Origin: Psophocarpus tetragonolobus
Taxonomy: Eukaryota > Streptophyta > Magnoliopsida > Fabales > Fabaceae
DNA length: 64,000 bases
Reading direction: 5' to 3'
Assembly: GCA_037954015.1 (NCBI GenBank)
Contig: CM075695.1
Span: 13,231,652 to 13,295,651, forward strand
A program made the position numbers and the translations under genes. Shown here piece after piece: positions 20,278 to 30,600 of this stretch. Position 1 is the first letter of the stretch. Every line of letters starts with the position of its first letter. A model generated the notes under the pieces. It did not search any database, had not been told where the DNA came from, and saw only the letters and a list, made by a program, of their open reading frames with translations.

Positions 20278-20683
20278 TGATGAGGACATGAAGCTTGAAG
20301 GACTTGGAGGACCTATGACAAGGGCAAGGACAAGAAGAGCTAAGGAAGCTATTCAACAAGTATTGGCATCCCTTTTGCAAAAAGAGCCAAACATTGATCT
20401 CATTCCAGGAGCATCATTACCCAATCGGCCAGCATATAGGAGCAACCCACAAGAAACTAAGGAGATTGAAAGGCAAGTGGCTGAACTCATGAGCAAAGGT
20501 TGGGTGAGAGATAGCATGAGCCCGTGTGCTGTACCTGTGATTCTGGTGCCAAAGAAAGATGGCTCATGGAGGATGTGTTCTGATTGTAGAGCCATAAACA
20601 ACATCACCATCAAGTATAGGCATCCAATTCCCAGATGAAGATGCTATTGATTTGGGGACAAATCCTCTTCAAGAGTGGGGGAG
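20278..20683 (+). pseudogene. A0: internally deleted family A remnant
   Basis: Three pieces are fused: the first 115 bases of an A LTR (20278-20392), an RT piece of about 240 bases (LIPGASLPNRPAYRS ... KYRHPIPR), and the last 45 bases of the internal region with the polypurine tract. The first joint shares ACATTGA between LTR and pol, and the second shares CAG, so both look like microhomology deletions. It ends at the LTR at 20684, which also serves A2, giving a LTR-int-LTR-int-LTR chain. A 116-codon frame runs across the fusion, but I see no reason to think it functions. Confidence 0.85.
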
Positions 20684-21566
20684 TGATGAGGACATGAAGC
20701 TTGAAGGAGTTGGAGGACCTATGACAAGGGCAAGGACAAGAAGAGCTAAGGAAGCTATTCAACAAGTATTGGCAGCCCTTTTGCAAAAAGAGCCAAACAT
20801 TGAAGAAATAAAGTTTAAACTTGTTAATTGTCTCAGGACTGAAGAGAGCAATACTTGACCTTAATGGAAGAGAAGTTTGGAATAAATTAAACTCATTTTC
20901 TTGGAGTTTACTTAGTTAATGGTGGGCAACCAGAATTGTCTAATTAAAGTTGCAGCCACCTAGGTTATCAATTCTAAGTAGTATACGTGTTTAATTCACT
21001 TTGGCAGTTACACTTTGTTATTAAGCTGCCCATTGTTAGTTTTTATTATTTTGTAACTTCAGATGAATTTAGAAAGCCACTAAACCTACACAAGCTGAGT
21101 TTATTAGGCATATAAATTTGGGCAAGACTGAGATGTAAGGCAGAATATTTTGGAAATAAAAAAACTAGTTGAGTTTTCTCTCCTTTGGGTTCTTGACAAT
21201 CCAAAATCTTTTGAGATTTATCAAAGGTAATTCACCCCGTTGTGTGTGTAATCTCGTAGACATATCTTCTATCCTTGGAAGTGTGAAGTCTATCAATTCC
21301 AATTCCATTTTCTATCTTTTCCATTCATACTTAATTCTGCCCAGCAAACTCTATGACAGGAAAGTCCTACACTATTCGAAAACTCGTTTAATTGTTGAAT
21401 TTCAATAACTTTTAATTTCCATTCTGTGTCTAAAAGTTTGATAGTAATTCTATTCAGTTTATTTTTTTGCAATTGTTTGCATTCCACGTTGATTAATTTT
21501 GTTAACGCGTCAAGCTAAATTCCTAGGGTCCTTTCAGAATCCTAAACTGACAGCGGATTCATATCA
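20684..21566 (+). repeat. 5' LTR of A2, 883 bp (also 3' LTR of A0)
   Basis: Starts TGATGAGGACATG and ends GGATTCATATCA. The first 175 bases encode DEDMKLEGVGGPMTRARTRR and onward to RTEESNT, the polyprotein tail. TATAAAT at 21111-21117 is the likely TATA box. Confidence 0.92.
21111..21117 (+). promoter_or_regulatory. TATA box in A LTR
   Basis: TATAAAT in AGGCATATAAATTTGGG, conserved in all five A LTRs (also 27286, 40423, 53116, 59223). Confidence 0.55.
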
Positions 21567-21568
21567 TT

Positions 21569-21580
21569 TGGTATCAGAGC
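21569..21580 (+). promoter_or_regulatory. Primer-binding site of A2
   Basis: TGGTATCAGAGC two bases after the LTR; initiator tRNA-Met primer. Confidence 0.92.
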
Positions 21581-21812
21581 TTTGGTTTCTAGGAATTGCA
21601 AGGCTGCACTCCGGATAATTTCTTTCCTTGATTCTTATCATCAATAATATTACCTTAATTGTCAATCAGTTAGGCTGAACCATTGCAAAAGTTAAGCCCT
21701 TAAAAAAAATCTGAGATTCTAAAAAAAAAAAAAGGGAAGAGGAATTTTGAAAATCTGAAGAAAAAAATATAGGGAAAAAAAAGAAGCAAAACAAAGAATG
21801 CAAATGTGTTTA

Positions 21813-21884
<72 letters not shown>

Positions 21885-22565
21885 GGCTGAATGGTTCATG
21901 CTAGAAATTCTTCATTTTGAAGGTAATATTGTGTTTGATTTGAAGGAAAAATTACTGCACCTTGTTAGTTTACATTTCTGAAATTTTGGGCTGCACTTCT
22001 TGGTTACAAATTGTGTCAATTCCACTCTGTTTTGGCTTCACATATACTGCACATTCTTGCTGGATTTTTTTGCACTTGTTAGTTTCATTTTAAGCCAAAA
22101 TTTTATCCTCTGTTTGTGTCTTTACCTGTTAAAATTGGCTGCACAATTTTCTACTCAAAATTCTAGTTGTGGCTGTTTGTACCTTTGTTTTTGTGTGCCC
22201 AGTTTTTGTCCATTTCTTTCGTACTTCCTTTGTTTTCATTTTGAGACAAATTTCTTCTGTCTTGTTGGTGTCAAAAAAAAAATTCCAATGTTTGTCCTAG
22301 TATTTGTTGCTTTCGTTGGGTTTCATTTTAGTCATTTTTGTTAGTTTTCTTGTGTCTTATTTGCCTGCACACAAGTTGGTGTTTGTCTTTGAGTTTTTCT
22401 CTTTTGGTTTGTTAAGAACTTAAGGAGGAATAAAGAGGAAAAAGGCAAGAGAGTTTCATTATAGTAAAAGCCAATTTTTTTTAGCGCAAACACTTGAGTG
22501 GGTGAGAACATTTTCAAACACCGCATACATACTTTTTCTTGTGACCTTTGACCTGTTTGTTTATC
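21581..22565 (+). other. Leader of A2
   Basis: About 985 bases, A/T-rich, no conserved coding. It contains the TA microsatellite at 21821-21879 and several A runs. Confidence 0.75.
21821..21879 (+). repeat. (AT)n microsatellite in A2 leader
   Basis: About 29 AT units preceded by an A run. At the same place A4 has only about 8-9 units (53821-53837), so the tract has grown or shrunk since the copies split. Confidence 0.9.
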
Positions 22566-23359
22566 ATGGCAGAAAGAAATAATAACAATGATCTTCAGCT
22601 TCAAATTGTTGCACTATCTCAGCATTTAGAGAGATTGCTGAAGCAACAACAAGATGAGTTCCATGAGAGGTTGGATCAGTTGGAGAATAGAACCCCACCA
22701 GCAGGAGGAGGAGGAAGGCCAAATAGAAATGAAGGAAGAATAGAAGGAGTGAAGTTGAATGTGCCTCCTTTCAAGGGTAGGAGTGATCCTGAGGCATACT
22801 TGGAGTGGGAGTTAAAAATTGAGCATGTGTTCTCTTACAACAATTATAGTAAGGAGCAAAAGGTGAGACTTGCAGCTGCTGAATTTTCTGATTATGCACT
22901 CACTTGGGCTGAAATGAAGAGGATCATGCGGAGGCGGTATATACCTTCTAGCTTCCATAGGGATATAAAATTAAAACTTCAGAAATTGTCTCAAGGAAGC
23001 AAGGGAGTGGAGGAGTATATTATAAGGAGATGGAGATGCTAATCATCCAAGCCCAAATTGAAGAAGATCCTGAGCTAACTATGGCTCGCTTCCTTAGTGG
23101 TTTAAATCATGACATTAGAGATGTTCTTGAGTTGCAGGAGTTTGTGCAGATGGAGGACCTTTTACATAAGGCTATTCAAGTTGAACAGCAAATAAAATGA
23201 AAGAGTACAACAAGAAGAAGTTCTACCGGGTATAATGCTTCAAATTGGAAGGATAGAGTTAAGAAAGAGGGTGCTGCCTCCTCAAGCAATGCATCACTTT
23301 CTAACCATGGAAAAGCACCTCAAAAGCAACCTGGACATCCTCCTAAAAAGACTAGAGAA
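22566..23359 (+). pseudogene. Family A gag (A2), broken
   Basis: Starts MAERNNNNDLQLQ at 22566. The capsid domain is recognisable (VKLNVPPFKGRSDPEAYLEW, then RRRYIPSSFHRDIKLKLQKL). About 24 codons around the WWNKYQRER region present in family D are missing near 22908. A small insertion gives VEEYIIRRWRC and a stop at 23042, after which capsid sequence goes on in another frame (LSGLNHDIRDV), with a further TGA at 23198. Confidence 0.85.
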
Positions 23360-24151
23360 GTGAAGTGTTTCAAGTGCTTGGGCATGGGTCATTATGCCTA
23401 TGAGTGTCCCACAAAGAAGATTGTTCTTCTCAAAGATAATGGGGAATACACAAGCCAATCAGAAGCTAGTGGTGGAGAAGAAGAGGAGAGTGATGGAGAA
23501 TTGAAGGCTAATGAAGGAGAGTTGTATATGATTAGGAGGATGCTTGGAAGTCAAGTCAAGGCCGAGGATGCATCTCAAAGGGAGAACATCTTTCACACAA
23601 GATGTTCAGTCAATGGTAATGTTTGTTTTGTAATTATTGATGGAGGGAGTTGTACCAATGTGGTGAGTTCAAGATTAGTGTCAAAGATGAACATGGACAC
23701 TACACCGCATCCTAGACCATATAAACTTCAATGGCTTAGTGAAGGAGAAGAAGTTCAATTGAAACAACAAGCAATCGTTTCGTTCTCCATTGGAAAATAT
23801 CAAGATAAAGTCATATGTGATGTGGTTCCCATGGAGGCCAGCCATATCCTTTTGGGAAGGCCGTGGTAGTATGATACCAAAGCCATTCATGACGGCTTCA
23901 CTAACAAATTTTCTTTCATGTATCAGGATAAAAAGTTGGTTCTCAAGCCTTTGTCTCCTAAAGAGGTGTGTGAGGATCAAATCAAAATGAGAGAAAAATT
24001 AGCAAATGAAAGAAAGAGTGAAACACTTGAGAGGAGGAGCGAAACACTTGAGAGGAAAAAAAGAGAAAAGAAAGATATTGAAACACTTGAGGAAAAACAC
24101 AGTTGTTTAGCAAAAGAAGAGGAAGTTAAGAGGCTGCTTTGTGCAAGATAA
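23360..24151 (+). pseudogene. Family A zinc knuckle and protease (A2)
   Basis: CCHC knuckle CFKCLGMGHYAYEC near the start, an acidic spacer, then retropepsin with VIIDGGSCTNVVS and HILLGRPW. The frame stops at TAG right after LLGRPW (A4 has CAG), continues through a Lys/Glu-rich linker with repeated SETLER words, and stops again at TAA (24149) where A4 reads ARQTLY. The catalytic Asp is intact. Confidence 0.87.
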
Positions 24152-24160
24152 CCCCTATAT

Positions 24161-25699
24161 TTGTTGTATTGTACAAGTCAGTTTTTGCATGCTAACCAAT
24201 TTGAAAATTTTGAATTGCCTTCTTGTGTTAAACCTCTTTTGCAGAATTTCCAAGATGTTTTTCCAGAGAGTGTACCTAGTGGATTGCCACCTTTGAGGGG
24301 AATTGAGCATCACATTGATCTCATTCCAGGAGCATCATTACCCAATCGGCCAGCATATAGGAGCAACCCACAAGAAACTAAGGAGATTGAAAGGCAAGTG
24401 GCTGAACTCATGAGCAAAGGTTGGGTGAGAGATAGCATGAGCCCGTGTGTTGTACCTGTGATTCTGGTGCCAAAGAAAGATGGCTCATGGAGGATGTGTT
24501 CTGATTGTAGAGCCATAAACAACATCACCATCAAGTATAGGCATCCAATTCCCAGGTTAGATGATCTTCTCGATGGACTTTATGGTGCATGTGTGTTCTC
24601 AAAAATAGACTTGAAAAGTGGCTATAATCAAATTAGGATTAGAGAAGGTGATGAATGGAAAACTGCCTTTAAAACTAAATATGGATTGTATGAGTGGTTG
24701 GTTATGCCCTTTGGTTTGACTAATGCACCTAGTACTTTCATGAGATTAATGAATCATGTTTTAAGGGAGTTTATTGGAAAATTTGTTGTAGTGTACTTTG
24801 ATGATATTCTCATCTATAGCACTAGTCTTGAGTTGCATGTTGAGCATTTGCAATATGTTTTGAATGTGCTTAGAAAAGAACAATTGTATGCCAATCTGGA
24901 AAAATGCATTTTTTGTACTGATCATGTGGTATTTTTGGGCTTTGTTATTAGTGCTAAAGGTGTATTAGTTGATGAGGAAAAGGTTAAGGCCATCCAAGAA
25001 TGGCCAACACCTAAGTCTGTGAGTGAGGTGAAGGGATTTCATGGTTTAGCAAGTTTCTATAGGAGATTTGTTAAAGATTTCAGTACATTAGCTGCACCTC
25101 TAAATGAAATTGTTAAAAAGAATGTGGTTTTTAAATGGGGAAAGAAGCAAGAGGAGGCCTTTGCTGCCCTTAAGCATAGGCTAACTAATGCTCCTATTCT
25201 TTCCATGCCTAATTTTGCAAAATCATTTGAAATAGAGTGTGATGCATCAAATGTTGGTATTGGGGCTGTTTTGTTGCAAGATGGGCATCCGATTGCTTAT
25301 TTTATTCAAAAGTTAAGTGGGGCTGCCCTTAACTATTCTACTTATGATAAGGAATTGTATGCATTGGTTAGAGCTTTAAAAACTTGGCAGCATTATTTGT
25401 TACCCAAAGAGTTTGTCATTCATAGTGATCATGAGTCATTGAAATATTTGAAAAAACAAGGTAAGCTTAACAAGAGGCATGCTAAGTGGGTAGAGTTTTT
25501 AGAGCAATTTCCGTATGTCATCAAACATAAAAAGGGGAAAGGAAATATAGTGGCTGATGCGCTTTCTAGGAGGCATGCATTGCTTTCTATGCTTGAAACT
25601 AAATTGTTTGGTCTTGAGTCTTTGAAAGGCATGTATAAGCATGATGTTGATTTTGCTGAAATATTTGCTGCATGTGAAAGGTTTTCTGAAAATGGATAG
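24161..25699 (+). pseudogene. Family A reverse transcriptase and RNase H (A2)
   Basis: A 512-codon open stretch of the polyprotein; the first Met is not a true start. RT motifs: VPKKDGSWRMCSDCRAIN at 103-120, FSKIDLKSGY with D150, FGLTNAPSTF near 184-193, YFDD at 212-215. RNase H follows with D361, E398, D423 and D466 (IVADALSRR). All expected catalytic residues of both enzymes are present. The frame ends at TAG after RFSENG where A4 has TAC. This is the best-kept pol segment in the window. RT would copy element RNA; RNase H would remove it. Confidence 0.92.
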
Positions 25700-25717
25700 T
25701 ATAAGCATAATGGATTC

Positions 25718-27033
25718 TTGTTTAAAACAAATAAATTGTGTGTACCTAAGTGTTCCATTAGGGAGTTGCTTGTGAGTGAATCACATGAAGGGGGTTTGGT
25801 GGGCCACTTTGGGGTTCAAAAGACTTTGGAGATTTTGCAAGAGCATTTCTTTTGGCCTCATATGAAACGATATGTGCATAAGTTTTGTGACCACTGCATT
25901 GTGTGTAAAAAGGCCAAATCTAAGGTTAAGCCTCATGGATTGTATACTCCTTTGCCTGTTCCTGAATATCCTTGGACTGACATTTCTATGGACTTTGTTT
26001 TGGGGTTGCCTAAAACAAAGAATGGAAAGGATTCTGTGTTTGTTGTTGTTGATAGGTTTCCAAGATGGCACATTTCATTCCTTGCAAAAAGGTGGATGAT
26101 GCTAGCCATGTGGCTGATTTATTTTTCAAGGAAATAGTGAGACTTCATGGACTGCCAAGGAGCATTGTGAGTGATAGGGATGCAAAATTCCTTAGTCACT
26201 TTTGGAGGACCTTGTGGGGTAAAATTGGTACTAAATTGCTGTTTTCTACTACTTGCCACCCACAAACTGATGGTCAGACTGAGGTAGTCAATAGGACTTT
26301 AGGCACATTGCTTAGGACTGTTTTAAAGAAAAATCTTAAGTCTTGGGAAGCATGTTTGCCTCATGTTGAGTTTGCTTATAATAGGGTTGTCCATAGCACA
26401 ACTAATTGTTCTCCGTTTAAAATTGTGTATGGGTTCAATCCTTTGACTCCTCTTGATTTGTTTTCCATGCCTAACATTTCTAGGTTTAAGCATAATGAAG
26501 CACAAGCTAAAGCTGAGTATAAGCTGCATGAGCAAGTGAAGGCTCAAATTGAAAAGAAAAATGAGAGTTATGCAAGGCAAGCTAACAAGGGTAGGAAGAA
26601 GATCGTGTTCCAACCTGGTGATTGGGTTTGGGTACACATGAGAAAGGAAAGGTTCCCTAAACAAAGAAAGTCAAAACTCCAACCAAGGGGAGATGGTCCT
26701 TTCCAAGTTCTAGAAAAGATCAATGACAATGCTTATAAGATTGATCTTCCAGATGAGTATAATGTTAGTGCTACTTTTAATGTGTTTGATTTAACTCTCC
26801 TTGATGCAGATGAAGATGCTATTGATTTGGGGACAAATCCTCTTCAAGAGGGGGGGAGTGATGAGGACATGAAGCTTGAAGGACTTGGAGGACCTATGAC
26901 AAGGGCAAGGACAAGAAGAGCTAAGGACGCTATTCAACAAGTATTGGCAGCCTTTTTGCAAAAAGAGCCAAACATTGAAGAAATAAAGTTTAAAATTGTT
27001 AATTGTCTCAGGATTGAAGAGAGCAATACTTGA
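25718..27033 (+). pseudogene. Family A integrase with LTR-encoded tail (A2)
   Basis: The zinc-binding HHCC part (GHFGVQKTLEILQ ... CDHCIVCKKAK) and the first catalytic Asp (ISMDFVLGLP) lie in 25718-26060. A missing T near 26055 shifts the frame, and the rest is open from 26065: VSDRDAKFLSHFW, QTEVVNRTLG (Asp and Glu of the DDE triad), a GDWVWVHMRKER beta-barrel part, then NPLQEGGSDEDMKLEG. From 26859 on, the last 58 codons are inside the 3' LTR and end RIEESNT. Integrase would insert the DNA copy; the tail corresponds in position to the CR motif of CRM elements. Confidence 0.88.
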
Positions 27034-27653
27034 CCTTAATGGAAGAGAAGTTTGGAATAAATTAAACTCGTTTTCTTGGAGTTTACTTAGTTAATGGTGG
27101 GCAACCAGAATTGTCTAATTAAAGTTGCAGCCACCTAGGTTATCAATTCTAATTAGTATACATGTTTAATTTGCTTTGGCAGTTACACTTTGTTATTAAG
27201 TTGCCCATTATTAGTTTTTATTATTTTGTAACTTCAGCTGAATTTAGAAAGCCACTAAACCTACACAAGCTGAGTTTATTAGGCATATAAATTTGGGCAA
27301 GACTGAGATGTAAGGCAGAATATTTTGGAAATAAAAAACGAGTTGAGTTTTCTCTCCTTTGGGTTCTTGACAATCCAAAATCTTTTGAGATTTATCAAAG
27401 GTAATTCACCCCTTTGTGTGTGCAATCACGTAGACATATCTTCCATCCTTGGAAGTGTGGAGTCTATCAATTCCAATTCCATTTTCTGTCTTTTCCATTC
27501 ATACTCAATTCTGCTCAGCAAACTCTATTCACGTAATTGTATTCAGTTTATTTTTTTGCAATTGTTTGCATTCCACGTTGATTAATTTTGTTAACACAGC
27601 CAGCTAAATTCCTAGGGTCTTTTCAGAATCCTAAACTGACAGCAGATTCATAT
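26859..27653 (+). repeat. 3' LTR of A2, 795 bp, deleted
   Basis: Lacks about 85 bases near 27528 and the final CA of TATCA. Otherwise close to the 5' LTR. Followed at once by CT satellite. Confidence 0.88.
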
Positions 27654-30600
27654 AATTTCCTTTCTTTTCTTCCTCTTCATCTCCTTCTTCTTCTTCCTTT
27701 CCTTCGTCATATCCCTCTTTTTCTCCTTCTTCTGCTTCCACTTGCATTTCTACCTCTTGTTCTCCTTCTTCCACTTCTTCTCCATCATCCCCACTCCTTC
27801 AACTACTTCTTCTTCTTCCTCTTGTTCACCTTCTTCGACTTCTACTACATCCACTTGTTCTTCTTGTTCCCTCTCTTCTCCTTCGTGCCCTTCTTCTGCC
27901 TACACTGCTTCTTCTTCCTCCCCTTCTTCTTCTCCTCCTTGTTCCGCTTCTTCTTCATCCCCTTTCCTTCCATTGCTTCTTCTACCTCCTCCTTTTCTCA
28001 TTCTTCCACTTCTTCTTCTTCCTCTTCCTATTGTTCTCCTTGTTCCACTTGCACTTCTTCCTTTTCCTCTTGTTCTTCCACTTTTTCTTCTTCCTCTTCT
28101 TCTCCTTCTGCCACCTCTTCTCCCTCCTCCCGTTCTCCTTCTTCCACTTCTTCTTCTTCATCTCCTTTCATTCCACTACTTCCTTCTATTCCTCTTATTC
28201 TATCCTTCAACAACTTCTTCTACTTCTACTTGTTTTTCTTCTTCATTTTCGTCTCCTTCTTCCGCTTCTTCTGCTTACACTTCTTCTTCTTCCTCTTCTT
28301 CCATTTCTTCTCCTTCCACAACTTCTTCTTCTTTCCTTTCCGTCTTCTCCTTCCTCTTTTTCTCCATCACCCACTTCTGTTGCTTCCCATTGTTGCTCTT
28401 CCTCTTCTTCTCCTTCCCCTAAATCTTATGCTTACACTTCTTCTTCCTCTTCTCCTCCAGCTTCCACTTCTTCTGCTTCTTCTTCCCTTGCCTTCCCCTC
28501 CTTTTCTCCTTGTTCCAATTCTTCTTCTTCATCTCACCTCCTTCCACTACTTCTTCTTCCTCCTCTTGTTCACCTTCTTCACTTTCCACATCTTTTTCTT
28601 CTTCCTTTTCTTCTCCTTCTTCCACTTCTTCTGGTTACTCTCATTCTTCTTCCTTTGCTTATCTTTCTTCCACTTCTCCTGCCTCCTCTTGTTCTCTTTC
28701 TTCCACTTCTTCTTCATCCTCTCCTTTCCTTTCTTTTCTTCCTATTCATCTCCTTCTTCTTCTTCCTTTCCTTCGTCATATCCCTCTATTTCTCCTTCTT
28801 CTGCTTCCACTTGCCTTTCTACCTCTTGTTCTCCTTCTTCCACTTCATCCCCACTATGTCTACTACTTCTTCTTCTTCCTCTTGTCCACCTTCTTCCACT
28901 TCTACTACATCCACTTGTTCTTCTTCTTCGCTCTCTTCTCCTTCTTGCCCTTCTTTTCCCTACACTACTTCTTCTTCCTCCCCTTCTTCTTCTCCTCCTT
29001 GTTCCACTTCTTCTTCATCCCCTTTCCTTCCATTGCTTCTTCTTCCTCCTCTTTTTCTCATTCTTCCGCTTCTTCTTCTTCTTCTTCCTATTCTTCTCCT
29101 TCTTCCACTTGCACTTCTTCCTTTTCTTCTCGTTCTTCCACTTCTTCTTCTTCGTCTTCTTCTCCTTCTGCCACCTCTTCTCCCTCCTCCCGTTCTCCTT
29201 CTTCCACTTCTTCTTCTTCATCTCCTTTCATTCCACTACTTCCTCCTATTCCTCTTATTCTCTCCTTCTACCACTTCTTCTACTTCTACTTGTTCTTGTT
29301 CTTCATTTTTGTCTCCTTCTTCCGCTTCTTCAGCTTACACTTCTTCTTCTTCCTCTTCTTCCATTTCTTCTCCTTCCACAACTTCTTCTTCTTTCCTTTC
29401 CTCTTATCCTTCCTCTTTTTCTCCATCCCCCACTTCTGTTGCTTCCCATTGTTGCTCTTCCTCTTCTTATCCTTCCCCCAAATCTTATGCTTCCACTTCT
29501 TCTTCTTCTTCCTCTTCTCCTCCAGATTCCACTTCTTCTGCTTCTTCTTCCCTTCCGTTCCCGTCCTTCTTCCTTTTCCTCTTTTTCTCCTTGTTCCAAT
29601 TCTTCTTCTTCATCTCACCTCCTTCCACTACTTCTTCTTCCTCCTCTTGTTCACCTTCTTCACTTTCCACATCTTCTTCTTCTTCCTTTCCTTCTCCTTC
29701 TTCGACTTCTTCTAGTTACTCTCCTTCTTCTTCCTCTTCTTATCTTTCTTCCACTTCTCCTGCCTCCTCTTGTTCTCTTTCTTCCACTTCTTCTTCATCC
29801 TCTCCTTTCCTTTCTTTTCTTCCTCTTCATCTCCTTCTTCTTCTTCCTTTCCTTCGTCATATCCCTCTTTTTCTCCTTCTTCTGCTTCTACTTGCATTTC
29901 TACCTCCTGTTCTCCTTCTTCCACTTCTTCTCCATCATCCCCACTCCTTCAACTACTTCTTCTTCTTCCTCTTGTTCACCTTCTTCCACTTGTTGTTCTT
30001 CTTCCCTTTCTTCTCCTTCTTGCCCTTCTTCTGCCTACACTACTTCTTCTTCCTCCCCTTCTTCTTCTCCTCCTTGTTCCACTTCTTCTTCATCCCTTTT
30101 CCTTCCATTGCTTCTTCTTCCTCCTCTTTTTCTCATTCTTCCACTTCTTCTTCTTCTTCCTATTGTTCTCCTTCTTCCACTTACAGTTCTTCCTTTTCTT
30201 TTCTTTCATCCACTTCTTCTTCTTCCTCTTCTTCTCCTTCTGCCACCTCTTCTCCCTCCTCCCGTTCTCCTTCTTCCACTTCTTCTTCTTCATCTCCTTT
30301 CATTCCACTACTTCCTCTTGTTCCTCTTATTCTCTCCTTCTACCACTTCTTCTAGTTGTTGTTCTTCTTCATTTTCGTCTTCTTCTTCCTCTTCTTCCAT
30401 TTCTTCTCCTTCCAGAACTTCTTCTTCTTTCCTTTCCATCTTCTCCTCCCTCGTTTTCTCCATCCCCCACTTCTGTTGCTTCCCATTGTTGCTCTTCCTC
30501 TTCTTCTCCTTCCCCAAAATCTTATGCTTGCACTTCTTTTTCTTCTTCCTCTTCTCCTCCAGATTCCACTTCTTCTGCTTCTTCTTCCCTTCCCTTCCCC

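Larger units (their letters stand above)
20684..27653 (+). mobile_element. Family A Ty3/gypsy element A2 (CRM-like), full length but mutated
   Basis: Two LTRs (20684-21566 and 26859-27653), primer-binding site, leader, gag, CCHC knuckle, protease, RT, RNase H and integrase in the Ty3/gypsy order. The polyprotein frame crosses the 3' LTR border. Inactivating changes relative to A4 include a gag deletion, stops after LLGRPW and after RLLCAR, a stop at the RNase H-integrase linker, and a one-base loss in integrase. The last two bases of the 3' LTR are missing and the flank is CT satellite, opposite to the left flank, so the right edge is a rearrangement joint. Confidence 0.92.

Noticed and set aside
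18412..20289. 625-codon minus-strand frame and the E/K-rich plus-strand frames in GA satellite blocks
   Set aside because: Same composition effect; no start context, no domain, and overlapping frames of equal length.
20288..20638. 116-codon fusion frame in A0 as a new gene
   Set aside because: It is explained by two microhomology deletions in an A element, and nothing suggests expression.
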